Position numbers and translations under genes: made by a program. Of a stretch of 9,458 nucleotides of DNA, positions 6,432 through 9,458 are shown piece by piece. Positions within the stretch are counted from its first letter, which is position 1, and each line of letters opens with the position of its first letter. The notes under the pieces were generated by a model. That model was not told the origin of the DNA, did no database searches, and saw only the letters and a program-made list of their open reading frames with translations. Where the stretch lies: assembly GCA_021325695.1 (NCBI GenBank), contig JAJTCR010000027.1, positions 1 to 9,458 on the forward strand, read 5' to 3'. Origin of the DNA: Steroidobacteraceae bacterium (lineage in GTDB: Bacteria > Pseudomonadota > Gammaproteobacteria > Steroidobacterales > Steroidobacteraceae).

Positions 6432-6485
6432 TCGCCCCCGATTTGCCGCGTGCGGCGCGGCCATTGCCCGAAGGAGTCGAAGACA

Positions 6486-7025
6486 ATGAAGTGGACCCAC
6501 GCCCTCGTCGCTGCCGTGCTCGCGCTTGGCCTCGCGGCCTGCCAGAAGCCGAAGCAGGTGCAGCCCGAGCCGACCACGCCCGCCGCGCCCGACGAGACCG
6601 GCAGCGCGGCGACGAGCGGCCTCGGCACGGACGCGGGCACGGCGGCGGCCGGCGCGATGAGCGAGGCACAGAAGCAGGCGCTCGCCGCGCTGCAGGCAGG
6701 CTACATCGTCTATTTCGACTACGACAGCAGCGAGATCAAGCCCGAATACGACGCGATCGTCGCCGCGCATGCGGGCTACCTGACCCGGTACAAGACCGCG
6801 CGCGTGCGCCTCGAAGGCCACACCGATGAACGTGGCTCACGCGAATACAACATCGGCCTCGGCGAGCGTCGCGCGCAGACCGTGCGCCGTGCGCTGATGC
6901 TGCAAGGCGTGCAGGACGGTCAGGTCACGACCGTGAGCTACGGCGAGGAGCGTCCGGTCGGGGAAGGTTCGGACGAAGGTGCGTATTCCCGGAACCGTCG
7001 CGTCGAACTCGTACAGGTGCCATGA
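6486..7025 (+). CDS. pal: Pal, peptidoglycan-associated outer-membrane lipoprotein
   Basis: Known: Pal is an abundant lipoprotein in the inner leaflet of the outer membrane that binds peptidoglycan non-covalently and, with TolB, lets the outer membrane follow constriction. Seen: 179 residues. A lipoprotein signal peptide ends in lipobox LAAC, with lipidated C19. A flexible Pro/Thr/Ala/Gly linker (about 22-58) precedes the OmpA-C domain (about 72-178), which contains IVYFDYDSSEIKPEY, GHTDERGSREYNIGLGERRA with D114 (the diaminopimelate-contacting aspartate of the family) and the closing SRNRRVELV. ATG 6486 is fixed by AAGGAG at 6471-6476 (9-nt spacer) and by the signal peptide; the frame stays open to 6450 but that extension is not needed. 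Its stop overlaps the cpoB start (ATGA, 7022-7025). Confidence 0.98.
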   Translation: MKWTHALVAAVLALGLAACQKPKQVQPEPTTPAAPDETGSAATSGLGTDAGTAAAGAMSEAQKQALAALQAGYIVYFDYDSSEIKPEYDAIVAAHAGYLTRYKTARVRLEGHTDERGSREYNIGLGERRAQTVRRALMLQGVQDGQVTTVSYGEERPVGEGSDEGAYSRNRRVELVQVP

Positions 7026-7807
7026 CGCCCATGATCCAGAGCAGGCATCCGGCCGTCGTCGTCGCGCTCGTCGCCACGCTGGCCTTCAGCGCCGCGGCGC
7101 AGGCGCAGTTCAGCAACACCGCGAGCAACAAGGAACTCGAGCAGCGCGCGAACCAGACGGAGTCGCGCATCACTGCGCTCGAGAGCCGCTTGAACCAGTC
7201 GCTGCTCGACCTGCAGCGGCAGATCGAGGCTTCGCAGCAGGAACTGCGGACGCTGCGCGGCCAGATCGAGGAAGCGCGCCACGAGCTCGAAACGCTGCAG
7301 CAGCAGCAGCGCGACCTCTACGCCGACCACGATCGCCGGTTGCTCACGATCGAAAACGGTGCTGCGACGGGCGGGGTGCCGCCGGCCACCGGCGGGCTCA
7401 CGAATCCACCCGACGTCGTCTTCGCCGACGAGGCCTCGGTCTACGGCGACGCCTTCGCCGCGATGAAGGCCGGTCGCTATGAGGAGGCCGCGCGTGGCTT
7501 CCAGACCTATCTCGCCAAGTACCCGCGCGGTCCACGCGCCGACAATGCGCATTACTGGCTGGGCGAGGCCCAGTTGATGCAGCAGCAGTACGAGGACGCG
7601 CTCAAGTCGTTCCAGGCAGTGGCGGCGTTCCCCGAGTCGCGCCGGCTCGCGGAAGCGATGCTCAAGGTCGGCGACTGCCAGGCGGCGCTCAAGGCGTTCC
7701 GCAATGCGCGCACGTCGTACCAGAACGTCGTGTCGACGTATCCGGAAACGGACGCGGCCGCGCAGGCGCGCATGCGCATCGAGAAGCTCAACGCCGAGGG
7801 GCGGTGA
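7022..7807 (+). CDS. cpoB: CpoB (YbgF), periplasmic coordinator of constriction and PBP1B
   Basis: Known: in E. coli CpoB binds TolA and PBP1B-LpoB and tunes septal peptidoglycan synthesis to outer-membrane constriction. Seen: 261 residues, close to the family's usual size. A Sec signal peptide is cleaved at AQA-Q after residue 28. An N-terminal coiled coil (about 37-110, heptad-like, ending in a Gln-rich LQQQQRD) mediates trimerisation in the family. A Gly/Pro linker (about 113-130) precedes a C-terminal TPR region (about 139-258) with repeats starting YGDAFAAMKAGRYEEAARGF, HYWLGEAQLMQQQYEDALKS and AMLKVGDCQAALKAFRNART. ATG 7022 overlaps the pal stop by 4 nt; an in-frame ATG at 7031 would still leave a signal peptide. 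The stop overlaps the queE start by 4 nt. Confidence 0.96.
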   Translation: MTPMIQSRHPAVVVALVATLAFSAAAQAQFSNTASNKELEQRANQTESRITALESRLNQSLLDLQRQIEASQQELRTLRGQIEEARHELETLQQQQRDLYADHDRRLLTIENGAATGGVPPATGGLTNPPDVVFADEASVYGDAFAAMKAGRYEEAARGFQTYLAKYPRGPRADNAHYWLGEAQLMQQQYEDALKSFQAVAAFPESRRLAEAMLKVGDCQAALKAFRNARTSYQNVVSTYPETDAAAQARMRIEKLNAEGR

Positions 7808-8445
7808 CCCGGCTCAAGGTCACCGAGACCTTCGTCTCGATCCAGGGCGAGGCCGACGCGGTCGGCTGGCCCACGCTGTTCATCCGGCTGACGGGGTGCC
7901 CGCTGCGATGCGTGTACTGCGACACGCAGTACTCGTTCTATGGCGGCGAGTGGCAGACGCTCGAGACGTTGCTCGACGTCGCGCGCGGCAGCGGCGTGCG
8001 TCACGTCTGCGTGACGGGCGGTGAACCGCTCGCGCAGAAGGACTGTCTCGGATTGCTGTCCAGTCTCTGCGACGCCGGGTACGAAGTGTCGCTCGAAACC
8101 AGTGGCGCGCTCGACGTCGCCAGGGTCGACCCGCGCGTGAGCCGGGTCGTCGACCTCAAGACCCCGGGCTCGGGCGAGCAGCGCCGCAACAAGCTCGAGA
8201 ACCTCGACGTGCTGGGCGAGCGCGACCAGCTCAAGTTCGTGCTCTGCTCGCGCGCGGACTACGAATGGGCGCGCGAGCTGTTGCGCAGCCGTGCGACACC
8301 GCTGCGAGGCCAGGTGCTCTTCTCGCCGGTTTGGGGCCAGCTCGAGCCGCGCCTGCTCGCCGAATGGATCCTCGAGGACCGGCTCGACGTGCGGCTGCAG
8401 GTGCAGCTGCACAAGCTGCTCTGGGGCGACGCGCCGGGACGGTGA
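7804..8445 (+). CDS. queE: QueE, 7-carboxy-7-deazaguanine synthase (radical SAM)
   Basis: Known: QueE converts 6-carboxy-5,6,7,8-tetrahydropterin to 7-carboxy-7-deazaguanine (CDG), an early step toward preQ0 and queuosine in tRNA anticodons. Seen: 213 residues. VSIQGEADAVGWPTLFIRLT precedes the Fe4S4-binding CX3CX2C motif with C32, C36 and C39 (GCPLRCVYCDT), followed by the QueE-typical FYGGEWQT and the SAM-binding VTGGEPL (70-76). The C-terminus is short and ends near LHKLLWGDAPGR, like other proteobacterial QueE. GTG 7804 overlaps the cpoB stop (GTGA); GAGGGG at 7796-7801 sits only 2 nt before it, so stop/start coupling probably matters more than a free ribosome site. queC overlaps its 3' end in the same GTGA manner. 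Confidence 0.97.
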   Translation: MTRLKVTETFVSIQGEADAVGWPTLFIRLTGCPLRCVYCDTQYSFYGGEWQTLETLLDVARGSGVRHVCVTGGEPLAQKDCLGLLSSLCDAGYEVSLETSGALDVARVDPRVSRVVDLKTPGSGEQRRNKLENLDVLGERDQLKFVLCSRADYEWARELLRSRATPLRGQVLFSPVWGQLEPRLLAEWILEDRLDVRLQVQLHKLLWGDAPGR

Positions 8446-9152
8446 CGAGCGTGGACGCCACCGCCGTCGTCGCCGCAGCTCCCGCCGTCGTCCTGGTCTC
8501 CGGCGGCCTCGACTCGGCGACCTGTCTCGCGATCGCACGTGCCGAGGGGTTTCGCTGTCACGCGCTGAGCTTCCGCTACGGCCAACGCCACCTCGCCGAA
8601 CTCGAAGCAGCTGGTCGGGTGGCGGCGCAACTTGGAGCGTTCGAACACCGGATCATGGACGTCGACCTCGCGGCCTTCGGCGGCTCGGCGCTCACCGACC
8701 CCGCGCTCGCCGTGCCGCAGGACGGCGTCTCGAGCCAGGCGATCCCGATCACCTACGTGCCCGCACGCAACACCGTATTCCTCGCATTTGCGCTGGCCTG
8801 GGCCGAGGTGCTCGGCGCGCACGACATCTTCATCGGCGTCAATGCCGTGGACTACTCAGGTTATCCCGATTGCCGGCCCGAGTTCATCGCCGCGTTCGAG
8901 GCGATGGCGAACCTGGCGACGCGCGAAGGCGTGGACGGCCGCGAGCGCCTGCGCATCCGCGCGCCGCTGCTCGACTCGAGCAAGGCCGACATCGTGCGGC
9001 GCGGCGCCGCGTTGGGCGTCGACTTCGGTGCAACGGTCTCGTGCTATCAGGCCGATGCGAGCGGAGCGGCCTGCGGCCGGTGCGACGCATGCCGCCTGCG
9101 CAAGGCGGGGTTCGCAGCGGCCGGCCAGCCCGACCCGACACGGTATCGCTGA
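8442..9152 (+). CDS. queC: QueC, 7-cyano-7-deazaguanine (preQ0) synthase
   Basis: Known: QueC uses ATP and ammonia to turn CDG into preQ0, the nitrile precursor of queuosine. Seen: 236 residues. The PP-loop SGGLDSATC (about 20-28) binds ATP and SFRYGQRH follows. TYVPARNTVFLAFALAWAE and GVNAVDYSGYPDCRPEF are strongly QueC-like. The C-terminus carries the four zinc-ligand cysteines C201, C211, C214 and C217 (SCYQADASGAACGRCDACRL). GTG 8442 overlaps the queE stop by 4 nt (GTGA); GTG 8451 is an alternative three residues shorter. The Ala/Val-rich stretch before VLVSGG is longer than in E. coli, so the later start is possible. It ends 3 nt before the 3' end of the convergent small gene. The other pathway genes (queD, folE, queF) are not in the window. 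Confidence 0.97.
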   Translation: MTSVDATAVVAAAPAVVLVSGGLDSATCLAIARAEGFRCHALSFRYGQRHLAELEAAGRVAAQLGAFEHRIMDVDLAAFGGSALTDPALAVPQDGVSSQAIPITYVPARNTVFLAFALAWAEVLGAHDIFIGVNAVDYSGYPDCRPEFIAAFEAMANLATREGVDGRERLRIRAPLLDSSKADIVRRGAALGVDFGATVSCYQADASGAACGRCDACRLRKAGFAAAGQPDPTRYR

Positions 9153-9178
9153 CGCTCAGCCGCGCGTTCGTTCGCGCG
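9148..9178. terminator. Two back-to-back hairpins at the convergent junction, possible bidirectional terminator
   Basis: GCTGA-CGC-TCAGC (9148-9160) is a perfect 5-bp inverted repeat with the queC stop codon in its left arm and the opposing gene's stop in its right arm. It abuts CGCGCG-TTCGTT-CGCGCG (9161-9178), a 6-bp all-GC stem. Neither strand has a following T-tract, so this is not a standard intrinsic terminator and may act weakly, with Rho, or only as a 3'-end stabiliser. Confidence 0.3.
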
Positions 9179-9356
9179 CCAGCAGCAGTGCAAAGCAGCC
9201 GATCACAACGGCCGACGTGCCCGCCTGCAACAGGCTCTCGGCCTCGACGCCGAGCAGGTAGTAGTGCCCGAGCATTCGCGCCAGTACCGCGACGGCGCAG
9301 GCCAGGATGCCGAGTGCGCCGACTGCGCGCCCCGCGACGACGAGCGAATTCCCCAT
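9156..9356 (-). CDS. Small two-helix membrane protein of unknown function
   Basis: I do not recognise this family. Seen: 66 residues starting MGNSLVVAGRAVGALG, with one hydrophobic segment at about 5-28 (rich in A, V, L and G) and a second at about 42-60 (LLQAGTSAVVIGCFALLLA). The loop HYYLLGVEAES lies between them, and the basic tail RERTRG predicts both ends in the cytoplasm by the positive-inside rule. ATG 9356-9354 is preceded by GGGAAGGGGGG on the minus strand with about 5 nt spacing, a strong purine-rich ribosome site supporting translation. Codon use fits the neighbours. It converges on queC with a 3-nt gap and has its own upstream region with a candidate promoter and two inverted repeats. 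A real gene is likely; no function can be assigned. Confidence 0.72.
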   Translation of the reverse strand: MGNSLVVAGRAVGALGILACAVAVLARMLGHYYLLGVEAESLLQAGTSAVVIGCFALLLARERTRG

Positions 9357-9368
9357 GGAGCCCCCCTT

Positions 9369-9384
9369 CCCGGCGACGGCCGGG
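9369..9384 (-). promoter_or_regulatory. 5'-leader hairpin of the small membrane gene
   Basis: CCCGGC-GACG-GCCGGG is a perfect 6-bp stem with a 4-nt loop. If the TAGACT at 9395-9390 is the -10, transcription would begin near 9383, placing this hairpin at the very 5' end of the transcript, just before the ribosome site. It could stabilise the mRNA or modulate ribosome access. Confidence 0.3.
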
Positions 9385-9389
9385 CTCCG

Positions 9390-9423
9390 AGTCTAGCGCC
9401 GGTCCGGTACGTTCACACCGGCG
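9390..9423 (-). promoter_or_regulatory. Candidate promoter with overlapping 7-bp dyad (operator-like)
   Basis: On the minus strand TAGACT (9395-9390) resembles a -10; only weak -35 candidates (TGTGAA, 9417-9412, 16-bp spacer) precede it. The inverted repeat CGCCGGT (9397-9403) / ACCGGCG (9417-9423) frames the spacer and -35, with arm centres 20 bp apart, about two helical turns, as expected for a dimeric regulator. The remainder, 9424-9458, shows nothing I can assign. Confidence 0.3.
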
Positions 9424-9458
9424 TGATGCGGCACGACGCTCGATGCGGGGGTAGGGCG

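Noticed and set aside
5720..6821. Antisense frames over tolB and pal
   Set aside because: No family resemblance; the sense strand encodes complete TolB and Pal.
9148..9178. A standard intrinsic terminator after queC
   Set aside because: The hairpins are real but no T-run follows on either strand, so only a low-confidence terminator is listed.
9153..9458. tRNA gene downstream of the tol-pal cluster, as found in E. coli
   Set aside because: No tRNA-like cloverleaf, TTCGA-type T-loop context or CCA end is visible; the interval holds a small minus-strand gene and its upstream region.
1..9458. CRISPR arrays, insertion sequences, toxin-antitoxin or defence genes
   Set aside because: No repeated spacer pattern, transposase motif or terminal inverted repeats were seen; gaps are short and all large genes are housekeeping families.

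Overview
The window is a dense, roughly 70% GC (estimated by eye) stretch of chromosome from a proteobacterium, most likely a gammaproteobacterium. The order ruvC-ruvA-ruvB-tolQ-tolR-tolA-tolB-pal-cpoB-queE-queC is a classic gammaproteobacterial housekeeping block. The relA fragment beside it is the hydrolase-dead RelA type found in gamma- and betaproteobacteria. GC content and gene order recall Xanthomonadales-like or neighbouring deep gammaproteobacterial lineages, but the sequence alone does not fix the taxon. I see no phage, IS, CRISPR, tRNA, rRNA or defence genes, so this is core genome rather than an accessory island.

Layout. Positions 1-677 (minus) hold the N-terminal third of relA, cut by the window edge. 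The interval 678-784 is the only real divergent control region; it contains a symmetric -10 element and the unclear start of ruvC. Positions 716-2983 (plus) encode the Holliday-junction resolvasome RuvC-RuvA-RuvB, all with non-ATG starts. Positions 3012-6406 encode TolQ, TolR, TolA and TolB, and 6486-7807 encode Pal and CpoB: the complete Tol-Pal envelope constriction machine. The usual ybgC thioesterase gene before tolQ is absent. Positions 7804-9152 carry queE and queC of the 7-deazaguanine (queuosine precursor) pathway, coupled to cpoB and to each other by 4-nt stop/start overlaps. A convergent 66-residue two-helix membrane protein of unknown function lies at 9156-9356 (minus), with its own RBS and a plausible promoter in the last 100 bases.

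How the genes work together. RuvA and RuvB migrate Holliday junctions and RuvC cuts them. TolQ-TolR form the proton-driven inner-membrane motor that energises TolA, which reaches across the periplasm to TolB and Pal at the outer membrane. CpoB links this system to septal peptidoglycan synthesis. QueE and QueC convert 6-carboxytetrahydropterin via 7-carboxy-7-deazaguanine to preQ0. Gaps of at most about 30 nt everywhere except before pal (79 nt) imply one long co-directional transcription unit, with a probable internal promoter before pal.

No clearly new multi-gene system is visible. The points most worth a second look are the ruvC start (no ATG/GTG/TTG where the conserved protein begins, but a perfect GGAGG 9 nt before an ACG), the symmetric -10 between relA and ruvC, the missing ybgC, the TonB-like linker in a short TolA, and the dyad-decorated small membrane gene at the right edge.
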